A stretch of 64,000 nt of DNA from Bacteroidaceae bacterium (GTDB taxonomy: Bacteria; Bacteroidota; Bacteroidia; Bacteroidales; Bacteroidaceae), in the NCBI GenBank assembly GCA_017461605.1, contig JAFTXN010000006.1, positions 1 through 64,000 on the forward strand, in the 5' to 3' direction. Below, piece by piece: positions 15,094-24,413 of this stretch. The notes under the pieces were generated by a model that was not told the origin of the DNA, made no database searches, and saw only the letters and a list, made by a program, of their open reading frames with translations. Each line of letters begins with the position of its first letter. Position 1 is the first letter of the stretch. A program made the position numbers and the translations under genes.

Positions 15094-18000
15094 TTATTTG
15101 ATAAAAACTTTCTTGCCATTCACAATGTAGAGGCCTTTCACAGGAGAAGCAACACGACGACCGCTAAGGTCATAAATCACTTCTTCGCGCAAAGTCGGAG
15201 TGACTTCCTCAATGCCTGTGGCATTTCTGAAGCTGAATATCAAAGGCTGAGTGGTATCAACGTCGTCACCGCTGACACGAGCGCGGAAACCGCTGAGGTT
15301 CTTACCTACATACTTATAGAAAGCAACACCACTTTCATTGGCCAAAGAATAATATGTTTCGTCATTTCTCAATTTGGTAAACACATCACCCTTCAGCACA
15401 TTGCTTTCATCGCATTCCAATTCCGAATCTGTAACCCAGAAGTAATACGTAGCAGCTCCGGCTGCGGTTCTAAGCACAACTCCCGTGCCGGCAGGGATTA
15501 CACCATCAAGCGGAGTCAGCACCAACATGCGTCCTTCCACCACACCGGTGTATGCTTCAACATCTGCAGGGATGCTCAGAGCTACGGGAGTGTAAAGAGT
15601 AGCATAAGCATAGCCATCACCACCATTGTTAAACTTAACAGGAAGCTCGGTTACCTCTTCGATCATCCAAGATGTGGCTTGTTGCTTGTAGCTATTCTCA
15701 ACAAGAATGCCACCATCCACAGTGAGGTATCTGTCTGCCCAACCATGAATGCTCATACCTTGGTCGGCTTTCAGGAAAACCATCTCGGGATCATAGCTGG
15801 TCTTAAACGTAAACGTGTTGTATCCATCGGCCGGATTTTTAGTGTTACAATGGCCATACACAAATCCGAAGCCACTGGCATAACCGACCAAAGCTTTATC
15901 ATCTGTGTAGTAGAAGATATTGTCAATCTTGTTGGCAGTCAGAGCCGTAATTGTTCTTCGGGTGTCGTCCTGCATTTGCTTATCGTTCAGATAGAGGTCG
16001 TCACCACACTTGAACATATAGAAGCCCGGCTTGACTTGCTGGTAGAGCAAGCTACCTACTTGGTCAAGAACATCCTGGTCGATGGCAACTTCGCTTTTCG
16101 CAAATTGGAAAGGCACACCACCATCTCCGGCTTGATAATAAGTGATGACAGGTCCTACGTAATTCGTGGAGATTGACATCGTTCTGCCTGCACCCTTAAT
16201 GTGGAAGTAGGGAGCATCCAGGCTCTCCATAGTGATAGCCACCGGAGAGTCTGAGAAAATCCACGTATCACCATAACTGCCGTTACCCTTCGAGTTGGCA
16301 AATTGAACCTTTCCGACATTGTAAAGATAATACTCACCGGTTTCTTCGTCTAAATAGAAGCCCCAGAGATGGGAAAGGTTGTTCTTGTCGGCTGTTCCGC
16401 TATACCACAGATAATCAGAAGCGTTGTGAGCTTCATCTTTGGCCGTTTGATTATTATCGTATACCAAAGAACCACGCTCGTTAGTCAACGTGAAATAACA
16501 ATCAGTGGGGAAGAACACCTTCTTTTCTGCGTTATCAACAGTCGTCATCGCATCGGTAAGCAAGGCAGATGCCTCAGCCAATGTTGTGTTGTAGAGACCG
16601 CCGTAAACGGTGTTGTACAGATTCTCTGTGCTCACGGCATCTGCATAACCGGGAACACCGACATTGGCCTGATAAGCCGGCTGCATCACCTCCTCATATC
16701 GGGCATTGACTTCATCGATAAGCTCTGCCAACTCTTGAGCAACCTCATTGAAAGTCACGTTCCAACGTGAAGCGCCATCGGCAAGGTCGTTATAGTTGAT
16801 TGTTTTGTAATTATGAGACCAGTCACCCAAATGCAGCATTTGGTCGCCTGTCACAAAAGCCATCGCATGCTCTTCTTCATTATATACTTTATATGTATAA
16901 CGTGTGGCACTCGATGCATCAGCTGCTGCGACACCGGGATTGCCCAAATACTTACCGGTGGAAAGACTGTAGAGGGTATATTCTCCATAACCCTTGTGCG
17001 CCAGACGAAGATATTCATTGGTTGTCTTTTCTGTGGCATCAAAGCCGATGATTTCAGAACCGGCTTCGTTTATTCCCAACACTTTGCCGGAACGATCGCC
17101 ATCGGCCTTGTTGGTAAACTTGAACACCGTTCCGTCCAACAGTCCGGCGAGTTTTTGACGTCCCCAAACCCATGATGCAAAATCTGAATTCTGAGCAAAC
17201 GCCTCACCGATTTCGGGGCAAATGGTCCAAGGAGCCCAGAGCTTCTCCAGCTCATCCTGAACAGGAACGAGACTGGTATCAAAATCGTCGAATCCCAAAA
17301 GCACTTCATGGAAAGTCATCACAGAGCCATCTGCACTATAAGCTCCGGTGTGATCCCATTTCGCCAAATATCCATTGCGGTCGTTAAGGAAGTCTGCTCC
17401 CGTGCCATGTACACGGATAAACCATTGTCCCTTGTCCAGTTCTGTCGTGGTATCATATTCGTGCAAAATGAGGTCGTAACGTGTGGCATTGGCAACTTCC
17501 TGCATGGAGGTGCGAGCATTTTCCTCAGAGCCTACAGTCTGCAAAGCATAATCCACTCCCCATGCACGATTATAGAGAAGGTAACCATCGGTCTCGTTAC
17601 CCACGATACACCACAAACCGGCGGCATCCGTCGAACGTGTATCATTCGTGAGTGTCAAATTGTTGTTCCAATCTGTATATGCCGGCTGTGCACTAATGAT
17701 ATTGTAGTAGCTATCGCCTTGGTTAAGGGCATACCAAGTGGTATTTGCGGCCCATGTGCCATTTTCAGGGGCGTCCGAAATTTTCAAACGGCGACTGGCA
17801 CCCTCTACGACTATGGTACCGGCATTGTTGTCCAAGTTGTGTCCGCCCTCTTCGGAATTACAAACAAAATAACGAAGCGTATATTCTCCGGGAGGAACAT
17901 TCTCCAACGTGTACACATAGTCCGAAGAATACTCTTCGCCATTTCCGGCCATACCAAGGTGATAGTCGAAAAGGAAAGCGACACCCTCTTTATTCACAAT

Positions 18001-19491
18001 GTCCACACCGAAGATGTTCAAGCGGTGTATACCTGCATCGTACTTAAACGTAACTACAACATTGTTACGCTGATTAAGCTTGATTGCAGTCTCTACACTA
18101 TACACCTTATGCTCACCACGGCCGTAGCCTTCATGAGATGTGCTGTTAAGCATTGCGTTTACTGCTTCCGGATATACTGTCACAGCACCGGCATTCCAGA
18201 AAAAGTTTCCGGTGGGATATTTCTGTATAAACCCAAGGTCTTGAGCTATGGATTTAACTGTAGAAACAAGGAAATTGGATCCTGATGACCAACTATAATT
18301 TCCTGATGTGAAAGAGCCTAAGTAGTAACATAAATAATAAATGTATGTGTGTTCATTTGCGACATACTCGAAAGTGAAACGCAACGCGTTTCCAGCAGCA
18401 TTAGAAGTCAGATCAAAATAAGCCGCTTCATCACTTAGGCTGATGCTTGCGGAATTGGCTGTATGGTAGATGTATTGTCCTGTACCCACGTTCTTAATGG
18501 CGTAAGAGATTTTGAGACCTTCAATCTTGGGGTAGATGTACCACTGACTGTTCAAATTCTCATCTCCTTCCTCATTGTCCACCACTTTGAGTGCTCCATC
18601 AACAATGGATACCCTTTTGTTGGCATCGGCATTCGCATTGAGGTAAACCGGCACTTCCATGTAATCACCCGAAACCGCGAAGGGGAAGTTCACATTACCA
18701 TATATTATGTTGTTTGCTTCATCGTAATGAACATTTGATAATTCACAGCCATAGGCCTGGCCATCGGTAACAAATTCGTAGAAGTCGCTCCAACCACTGT
18801 GTACCCCCGTTATCGTATTGCCACCTTGTCCCGTCAACTTCACAGTGGCATTCTCCACGTATTTGGTAGTGCCATAAGTTTCCAAAACCTTATACACTTT
18901 GAATGCGGCATGTTCCTCAAAGTCGCTCGGGCGAGTTGTGGCCTTTACAGAAGTCAAGGTTGCTATTTCCTCGGCATTAGGTCTGACAGACAAACAATAT
19001 CTTTGCCCGTTCGCAGCCAACGAAGTGATGTAAAAACCATATTCTGTATACTCAAAGTTAATAATGGCGGGATCTCCATTTTCGGTGGTGGTCGTTGTCA
19101 TCGAAGATTCGCCAAACAGCCCCACATAGCAGGGAAGGCCGGTCACTATGTTGTGAATTGTCTTAAGTTTGAAGCCATCGTTGGCATTACCCTCGAGTGT
19201 GAACATGGCCAATCCCATGGCGCGTGAATCCATTGCCATCGTGTGGTAATTCTGTCCTGTCGTTGCATCACTGTTGATGATGACATACTCACCCTCTTGA
19301 TTGTACTCCGTTGCTTCATGATTGTGCTTAATGACAACCTGCATACCGTCTGTTAAATCCGAGGCACTTGTGATTTCCTCCATAGCCGTGATTTCCGTGG
19401 GGAAATCAAAATACCCTGCATGCTGTGCCCTGACTCCCATAGGGATGAGCACCGCCGCAATAATAAGAGCTATTTTTTTCGTGTAGCGCAT
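15094..19491 (-). CDS. Large secreted protein with a type IX secretion sorting domain
   Basis: A 1465-residue extracellular protein. A signal peptide (MRYTKKIALIIAAVLIPMGVRAQ) is followed by a long beta-rich body of lectin-like or jelly-roll-like modules. Several stretches resemble each other (STGKYLGNPG, GTGQYIYHT, DRYLTVDGG), suggesting repeated carbohydrate-binding-type units. The C-terminal 30 residues read EVIYDLSGRRV...GLYIVNGKKVFIK, the Prevotella form of the T9SS sorting domain that is cleaved when cargo is anchored on the surface. No catalytic domain is recognised. Its promoter lies at 19558. Together with sprA at the window end it implies a working T9SS. The substrate or ligand is unknown. 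Confidence 0.85.
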   Translation of the reverse strand: MRYTKKIALIIAAVLIPMGVRAQHAGYFDFPTEITAMEEITSASDLTDGMQVVIKHNHEATEYNQEGEYVIINSDATTGQNYHTMAMDSRAMGLAMFTLEGNANDGFKLKTIHNIVTGLPCYVGLFGESSMTTTTTENGDPAIINFEYTEYGFYITSLAANGQRYCLSVRPNAEEIATLTSVKATTRPSDFEEHAAFKVYKVLETYGTTKYVENATVKLTGQGGNTITGVHSGWSDFYEFVTDGQAYGCELSNVHYDEANNIIYGNVNFPFAVSGDYMEVPVYLNANADANKRVSIVDGALKVVDNEEGDENLNSQWYIYPKIEGLKISYAIKNVGTGQYIYHTANSASISLSDEAAYFDLTSNAAGNALRFTFEYVANEHTYIYYLCYYLGSFTSGNYSWSSGSNFLVSTVKSIAQDLGFIQKYPTGNFFWNAGAVTVYPEAVNAMLNSTSHEGYGRGEHKVYSVETAIKLNQRNNVVVTFKYDAGIHRLNIFGVDIVNKEGVAFLFDYHLGMAGNGEEYSSDYVYTLENVPPGEYTLRYFVCNSEEGGHNLDNNAGTIVVEGASRRLKISDAPENGTWAANTTWYALNQGDSYYNIISAQPAYTDWNNNLTLTNDTRSTDAAGLWCIVGNETDGYLLYNRAWGVDYALQTVGSEENARTSMQEVANATRYDLILHEYDTTTELDKGQWFIRVHGTGADFLNDRNGYLAKWDHTGAYSADGSVMTFHEVLLGFDDFDTSLVPVQDELEKLWAPWTICPEIGEAFAQNSDFASWVWGRQKLAGLLDGTVFKFTNKADGDRSGKVLGINEAGSEIIGFDATEKTTNEYLRLAHKGYGEYTLYSLSTGKYLGNPGVAAADASSATRYTYKVYNEEEHAMAFVTGDQMLHLGDWSHNYKTINYNDLADGASRWNVTFNEVAQELAELIDEVNARYEEVMQPAYQANVGVPGYADAVSTENLYNTVYGGLYNTTLAEASALLTDAMTTVDNAEKKVFFPTDCYFTLTNERGSLVYDNNQTAKDEAHNASDYLWYSGTADKNNLSHLWGFYLDEETGEYYLYNVGKVQFANSKGNGSYGDTWIFSDSPVAITMESLDAPYFHIKGAGRTMSISTNYVGPVITYYQAGDGGVPFQFAKSEVAIDQDVLDQVGSLLYQQVKPGFYMFKCGDDLYLNDKQMQDDTRRTITALTANKIDNIFYYTDDKALVGYASGFGFVYGHCNTKNPADGYNTFTFKTSYDPEMVFLKADQGMSIHGWADRYLTVDGGILVENSYKQQATSWMIEEVTELPVKFNNGGDGYAYATLYTPVALSIPADVEAYTGVVEGRMLVLTPLDGVIPAGTGVVLRTAAGAATYYFWVTDSELECDESNVLKGDVFTKLRNDETYYSLANESGVAFYKYVGKNLSGFRARVSGDDVDTTQPLIFSFRNATGIEEVTPTLREEVIYDLSGRRVASPVKGLYIVNGKKVFIK

Positions 19492-19557
19492 AAGTTATGT
19501 GGTTATTGATTTATTATTTCGTTTATCCATTGATGTTTTTTCGGGTGTAATGGACTA

Positions 19558-19565
19558 CAAAGTTA
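19558..19565 (-). promoter_or_regulatory. Promoter of the T9SS cargo gene
   Basis: TAACTTTG on the minus strand, 67 bp before the ATG at 19491. Confidence 0.6.
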
Positions 19566-19705
19566 CAACGTAAACATATTTTAGCAAATTGGGGGGGTAA
19601 ATTTGCCATCTTTTGTTGTTTTTTAACCACAATACATGACAATTGACAAGTATAGTTTTCAAAGAGCATGGTTGGTAGATGAAATTAGGGGATTGGCACG
19701 AAAAA

Positions 19706-19743
19706 AGGAGAGCTTCCCACACCATTGGGAAGTTCTCCTTTTA
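19706..19743 (-). terminator. Terminator of the two-component operon
   Basis: GGAGAGCTTCCCA and TGGGAAGTTCTCC pair around ACCAT, followed on the minus strand by TTTTTT. The plus strand also has T residues after the stem, so it may act in both directions. Confidence 0.85.
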
Positions 19744-19830
19744 TGTAGTTTTCACGTCGCCCGGCAGGCTCTTAATCTCGAGACTTGCCTCCAAATGAGT
19801 GCTTGCGGCGCGATGGCAGTCTGAACGTTA

Positions 19831-20532
19831 TCAGAACTCGGGGTCGGGCGTGATGAGCTTATAGCCCTTGCCGTGAATGTTGATGATTTCCACGTTTTCG
19901 TCCGCCTTGAGGTGTTTACGCAACTTAGTGATGTAAACGTCCATCGAACGGGCGTTGAAATAGTTGTCATCGATCCAGATGGTCTTCAGCGCAAAGTCGC
20001 GTTGCAAGATTTCGTTGGCGTGTGCACAGAGCAGACTGAGCAGTTCGCTCTCCTTGGTGGTCAGTTTGGTTTGTTCCTCCCCGCGTGCCAGAATTTGCTT
20101 TTGCGTATCAAAGGTGAAGCTACCTATCTTGTAGATCGTGCGTTCACGGTTTTTCTTACCACGAACACGGCGCAGGATGGCCTCGATGCGCAGCGTCAAC
20201 TCCTCCATGCTGAAGGGCTTGGTGATGTAGTCGTCGGCGCCAAGCTTGAATCCGGCGAGCACGTCCTCCTTGAGTGTTTTTGCCGTCAGGAAGATGATGG
20301 GGGTGTCTTCACTGGTCTGACGGATGTCCTTGGCCAGCGTGAAGCCGTCCTTCTTAGGCATCATCACGTCGAGCACACAGAGATCGTACTTGTCCTTGAG
20401 GAAGGCTTTGTAGCCGGCTTCTCCGTCGGTGCAAAGTTCCGTATCATAGCCTTTGGCTTGCAGATATTCGCGAAGCAACATGCCGAGGTTCTCATCGTCC
20501 TCGCAAAGCATAATTTTCATTTTGTCGTCCAT
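19831..20532 (-). CDS. rprY: OmpR-family response regulator, RprY-like
   Basis: A DNA-binding response regulator of 233 residues. The receiver domain has the acidic pair E11/D12/D13, the phospho-acceptor D55 in CVLDVMMPKKDG, the switch threonine in IIFLTAKT and the conserved lysine in DDYITKPFS. The C-terminal winged helix of the OmpR/PhoB type includes LTTKESELLSLLCAHANE and the recognition region DDNYFNARSMDVYITKLRKHL. It starts 10 bp after the sensor kinase stop, so the two form an operon and a pair. The name follows the Bacteroides RprX/RprY system, which it resembles in domain order; exact orthology is inferred. Confidence 0.85.
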   Translation of the reverse strand: MDDKMKIMLCEDDENLGMLLREYLQAKGYDTELCTDGEAGYKAFLKDKYDLCVLDVMMPKKDGFTLAKDIRQTSEDTPIIFLTAKTLKEDVLAGFKLGADDYITKPFSMEELTLRIEAILRRVRGKKNRERTIYKIGSFTFDTQKQILARGEEQTKLTTKESELLSLLCAHANEILQRDFALKTIWIDDNYFNARSMDVYITKLRKHLKADENVEIINIHGKGYKLITPDPEF

Positions 20533-20542
20533 AATTGTAGTT

Positions 20543-22057
20543 TTAGATAGTTGGTAATGTTATTACGAATTTAGTGCCTTTGCCATACTCGCTCTCGGCG
20601 TGTATGGTGCCTTTGTGATTGCTTATCACGCTCTTGACGTAGGCCAGTCCGAGTCCGAATCCTTTTACATCGTGCACATTGCCTGTCGATACGCGATAGA
20701 AACGGTCGAAAATCTTCTTCAGGCTTTCCTTTTTGATGCCGATACCATTGTCGGCCACGGTGATGATGATTTTTCCGGGTTCGTTCTTCGTGCTTACTTT
20801 CAGCAACAAATCGCGGTCGGGATGTTTGTATTTCACGGAGTTGTCCATCAGATTGAACAACACGTTGGTGAAGTGCATTTCGTCGGCGAATATATTGTCG
20901 TGCTTAGCATTGAGTGAGGCTTCAATCTGGCCGCCCGAGCTCTCCACCTTGAGGCGGAAGGTGTCGACCACATTCTCCGTGAGTTGATTGACCGCCAATT
21001 CTCTTCGCTTGAAGGAACCTCCTTTCTTGTCGAACAAGGAAATTTGCAGCACTTTCTCCACTTGGAAACGCAGACGCTTTGTCTCGTCGTTGATGATGTT
21101 GGACAGGTGCTTATACATGGCTTCACTCTTCTTGACCGACGGGTCTGCCAACATCTGTGCAGCCAGCGAGATGGATGATATCGGGGTCTTGAATTCGTGT
21201 GTCATGTTATTGATAAAGTCGTTCTTGATCTGAGTGAGTCGACGCTGCCGGAAAATGGTATAAATTGTGAAGATGAATATCAGCAACAGCACGAAGGTCA
21301 ACACCAGCATCGGCACCATATACATCACTCCGGCCCACATATATCGCCGCATCTCCGGGAAGTGTACGCGAATGATGCCCGACTGCGCCACCGGATCATT
21401 GGGAAAGAGGGTTTGCGTGTAGAACACCTCGTCGGGTTCTTCGGTATAGTCCGAGCAGCGATATATCTCGCGGCCGTCCATAGTGGTCACGGAGAAGTGA
21501 TAGTCCAGATTGATGCCGTTGTGTCTGAGCTCGGTCTTAATCACACGGTCGAGCATGCGGAAGTCCAATCGCTCTTGCAGTGACTTGTAGCCGGTCTGCG
21601 ACAACATGGACAGCACCACCTGGTCCAAGAGTTCGCGCTTGTAGACATAGTGGTCGCGCACGGCTTCGCGCATGCTCTCCTCGGCACTGGTGAGCAGCTT
21701 GGTGGAGAAATGCTTTCCGGGAATTCGTCTGCCGGGTTTTGGCATTGCCAGCGACACTCTCGTCGAATCGTGAGTCTGCGTCATGCTGTCCTCAGCAGCT
21801 CGCGCTTCTTCTTCCGCCTTCAGGGCTCTGCGTTCCGCCGGACTGAGCACTTTCTGAATCTCCTCTTCCAGTCCTCGTCGGGTTTCGCCAAGTTCCATCA
21901 CACGCGAGGCGGCATAGAGACTGCGGTTCACAGATTCGTCAAAATGCCCACGTCGCACACTGAGCACCTCCTCGAAGTATTGCGACTGAAGATAGAGCAA
22001 CGCCAGGAACGTTACGCCCATCACTATAGCAATTAACCAAATCGTTGACTTTTTCAT
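20543..22057 (-). CDS. rprX: Membrane sensor histidine kinase, RprX-like
   Basis: A 504-residue inner-membrane sensor kinase. Membrane helices lie at about 7-25 and 242-268, enclosing a periplasmic sensor region of some 215 residues. The dimerisation domain carries the phospho-acceptor H287 in NNMTHEFKTPISS. The ATPase domain has the N box (LFNLMDNSVKYK), G1 (VADNGIGI), an F box region (KIFDRFYRV) and G2 (GFGLGLAYV). It is followed by its response regulator after 10 bp. A TATCTTTG promoter lies 5 bp before the ATG, which predicts a leaderless message. The signal sensed is unknown. Confidence 0.88.
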   Translation of the reverse strand: MKKSTIWLIAIVMGVTFLALLYLQSQYFEEVLSVRRGHFDESVNRSLYAASRVMELGETRRGLEEEIQKVLSPAERRALKAEEEARAAEDSMTQTHDSTRVSLAMPKPGRRIPGKHFSTKLLTSAEESMREAVRDHYVYKRELLDQVVLSMLSQTGYKSLQERLDFRMLDRVIKTELRHNGINLDYHFSVTTMDGREIYRCSDYTEEPDEVFYTQTLFPNDPVAQSGIIRVHFPEMRRYMWAGVMYMVPMLVLTFVLLLIFIFTIYTIFRQRRLTQIKNDFINNMTHEFKTPISSISLAAQMLADPSVKKSEAMYKHLSNIINDETKRLRFQVEKVLQISLFDKKGGSFKRRELAVNQLTENVVDTFRLKVESSGGQIEASLNAKHDNIFADEMHFTNVLFNLMDNSVKYKHPDRDLLLKVSTKNEPGKIIITVADNGIGIKKESLKKIFDRFYRVSTGNVHDVKGFGLGLAYVKSVISNHKGTIHAESEYGKGTKFVITLPTI

Positions 22058-22062
22058 AATCG

Positions 22063-22070
22063 CAAAGATA
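22063..22070 (-). promoter_or_regulatory. Promoter of the sensor-kinase operon, nearly leaderless
   Basis: TATCTTTG on the minus strand ends 5 bp before the start codon at 22057, so transcription should begin at about the ATG. Confidence 0.6.
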
Positions 22071-22229
22071 GGGCGACTGAAAATCTATTCCTTAAAATTC
22101 GGCCTTATTTATTTAATTTTCAGTATTTATTAACGCTGTTTGAAAATGTTAATTACTATTTTGATAATTATCGAACGCACTTTATAGGATTCATAAGCAC
22201 CATATCGGTTTAACAGGTGGGCTTTGATA

Positions 22230-22296
22230 AAAAGTGACAGGCCTTGCCAAAAAAGTGGCAAGGCGTGCCACTTTTTTGGCAAGGCCTGCCACTTTT
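22230..22296. repeat. Family B intergenic palindrome, copy 1
   Basis: The arms 22230-22260 and 22266-22296 are reverse complements over 31 bp with one mismatch, around a 5-base loop. The repeated unit is TGGCAAGGCCTGCCA flanked by A/T runs. The relative at 37517-37585 uses the same unit. Confidence 0.9.
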
Positions 22297-22401
22297 CCTG
22301 TGACGGGAGAAGAATGCCTGCAAAAGCGTACAAAAAAAAGCCCGCAGCACTGCTGCGAGCTTTCATGCGAATATCGGGTTCTGTAAACCTATGGACGGAG
22401 T

Positions 22402-24366
22402 TTACTTGATGTAGTTGTAAACCTTGAAGTTGGTAATGTGGCTCTTGAACTTGCCAGCCTGCTTCAGCGGGAACACCAGAGTGGACTGATGATAGAGCTT
22501 GCTCTTGCCATCGTAGCCATAGCGTGTTTGTGGCTTGAGTTCGTCCACAAGCTTGCCGTTCACGATGAGACGTGTGAGCTTGTTGGTACCCTGGATGGTC
22601 ACATCAGCTGTTTCACCACTGCGCGGTGCCCAACGGAAGTTGTAGTGGAAGCCGTCGCGGATGTATCCCATGAGTCCGGTAACGGGATCGGCCAGATAAA
22701 CTGTGGCATTGTCGCCGGCGAAGAGCACTGTGCCGGGAGTTTCCTCGCAACCTTCGATGCGGAAACTGATGGTATAGTCGTAACCGATTTCTTCCAAAGA
22801 TGTGCGCATGCCGGGCTTCACATTGTCGAGTGAGAGTACGCAGCTCTGAGGCTTGCCGTGACGTGCCAACTCGTTCACACCGGGCGCCTCGCTGAGGGCC
22901 TTGCGCTGACGGTTGTAGTCGGCATAAGGCAGACTGGTGTGCTGACCTGTCCAGCACTTCACTGCGAGTGTCTGCAGGGCAGGCATGATGCGATGGTGTA
23001 CGTCCTTCACACTGATACCGTTGACATGGTCGTTCCACACGGCAAACATACCACCGAGGATGTCGGGATCGTTTTCTTCAAACTGATGACCGCCGATGTT
23101 GGCAGGCGTCCAGTGTTCGTAGAGATACTGGCAGTTGAGGTAGTCGTAATAGTAACCGGCGGCAGGAACAATGTAGACAGCACCGTCGGGGATGCTCACC
23201 AGCTTGTAGCCCTGCTGCTTCATGTCAACCGGCTGGGCATAGGGGTTGTGCCAAATGTTCATCACCACGTTGTCGCTCTTCACGGGAGTATCACCCTTGG
23301 CATGTGTGAGCGCACCCCATACCATGGCTTGCTTACCGAAGCTCTCGATGTGGCGGATGTAGTGGTCGGTGAAGGCACGGAACTTCTCAACCACTTCCTT
23401 CTTGGCATTGGAATACTCGTCCGTACCGATGTTCACACGCGGGCCGCGGAAGACGGGGTTCGGGCCTTCGAGATATTCTTTGAAGAGAGCGTCGAGGAAG
23501 GTGTAGGTCTCGGGATTGAACAGGTCGAGGTGGTCCATGCCGTAATCCTTGCTGGCGATTTCGGGCTTATAGTGTGAGAAAGCCAACGAGTGAGCCGGAG
23601 CATCGATTTCGGGGATAATCTCCACGTATTGCTGCTCAGCGTCGATCTGGAAATCGATGAACTGCTGCTTGGTGTAGTAGCCATCGCGTGCTGCAAGGCC
23701 GGGGTATGTTTCGCACTCCAAGCGGAAGGCTGCCTGCGTCTTGTTCCAGTCGTTGTCAAAGTATTGACGGAAACCGTTGTCGTTAAGGTGAACCTGCAGT
23801 GTGTTCATCTTATAGTAGGCCATGGCCTTCACGAGTTTGTGCAGATAGTCGATGGGGAAGAACTTACGACCCACGTCGATCATGAATCCACGCAATTCAT
23901 ACTCGGGCACATCAGTGGTAACACCGCAAGGCAACTGGCGATTGTCGTTCTGCTCAGAGATTTGAAGCAGTGTGCGTGTAGCCCAAAATGCACCCTTTGC
24001 CGTGTGTGCCTTCACGTGAGCTGTCTTTCCGATGTTGAGGTTGTAACCCTCCTTGCCCAACGCTGCATCGTTGGTCAGTTCCATCACGAAGTCGCCGGGG
24101 CGTGCTTCCTTGTTGACAGCCACCTTGAGCTTCTTGCCAAACATTTCGGCATAATCGGCTGCAAAGGCCTTGGCTACGCGCTGCAGTTCCGAATTTTCAC
24201 CCTTCACCACCACGCGACCCTCGGGAGCAAAGAAGCCTTCGCCACCCTGCCACGTCTTGAGCTCGGGTACCACAAACGGCTTTTGGTTTTCGGCATACGC
24301 CGTTGCCGAAGCCACCAACATCATTGCGCAAAGGCAATAACGTAATAATAACGAGATTTTCTTCAT
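22402..24366 (-). CDS. Beta-N-acetylhexosaminidase, GH20 family
   Basis: A secreted or periplasmic glycosidase that removes terminal N-acetylglucosamine or N-acetylgalactosamine. A signal peptide (MKKISLLLRYCLCAMMLVASATAYA) precedes a GH20b-type domain (about 30-150) and the GH20 barrel, with RGFMIDVGRKFFP, the LQVHLNDN loop, the DAPAHS stretch and the catalytic pair D316-E317 in VNIGTDEYSN. A C-terminal beta domain of about 130 residues may bind sugar (LamG-like). It follows the AmpG-like gene by about 50 bp on the same strand, so it probably helps trim glycans or peptidoglycan fragments before uptake. Substrate preference is unknown. Confidence 0.92.
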   Translation of the reverse strand: MKKISLLLRYCLCAMMLVASATAYAENQKPFVVPELKTWQGGEGFFAPEGRVVVKGENSELQRVAKAFAADYAEMFGKKLKVAVNKEARPGDFVMELTNDAALGKEGYNLNIGKTAHVKAHTAKGAFWATRTLLQISEQNDNRQLPCGVTTDVPEYELRGFMIDVGRKFFPIDYLHKLVKAMAYYKMNTLQVHLNDNGFRQYFDNDWNKTQAAFRLECETYPGLAARDGYYTKQQFIDFQIDAEQQYVEIIPEIDAPAHSLAFSHYKPEIASKDYGMDHLDLFNPETYTFLDALFKEYLEGPNPVFRGPRVNIGTDEYSNAKKEVVEKFRAFTDHYIRHIESFGKQAMVWGALTHAKGDTPVKSDNVVMNIWHNPYAQPVDMKQQGYKLVSIPDGAVYIVPAAGYYYDYLNCQYLYEHWTPANIGGHQFEENDPDILGGMFAVWNDHVNGISVKDVHHRIMPALQTLAVKCWTGQHTSLPYADYNRQRKALSEAPGVNELARHGKPQSCVLSLDNVKPGMRTSLEEIGYDYTISFRIEGCEETPGTVLFAGDNATVYLADPVTGLMGYIRDGFHYNFRWAPRSGETADVTIQGTNKLTRLIVNGKLVDELKPQTRYGYDGKSKLYHQSTLVFPLKQAGKFKSHITNFKVYNYIK

Positions 24367-24413
24367 AATAAATAAGGAATTAAAAAGTGAATACTATGAT
24401 TTCTGTCAGTTGT

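Larger units (their letters stand above)
19492..19830. other. 339-bp intergenic region
   Basis: Holds the promoter of the T9SS cargo gene (19558-19565) and the terminator of the two-component operon (19706-19743). A 62-codon frame at 19636 overlaps the terminator and is not credible. Confidence 0.6.
22058..22401. other. 344-bp intergenic region
   Basis: Contains the sensor-kinase promoter (22063-22070) and the family B palindrome (22230-22296). No credible gene. Confidence 0.6.
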
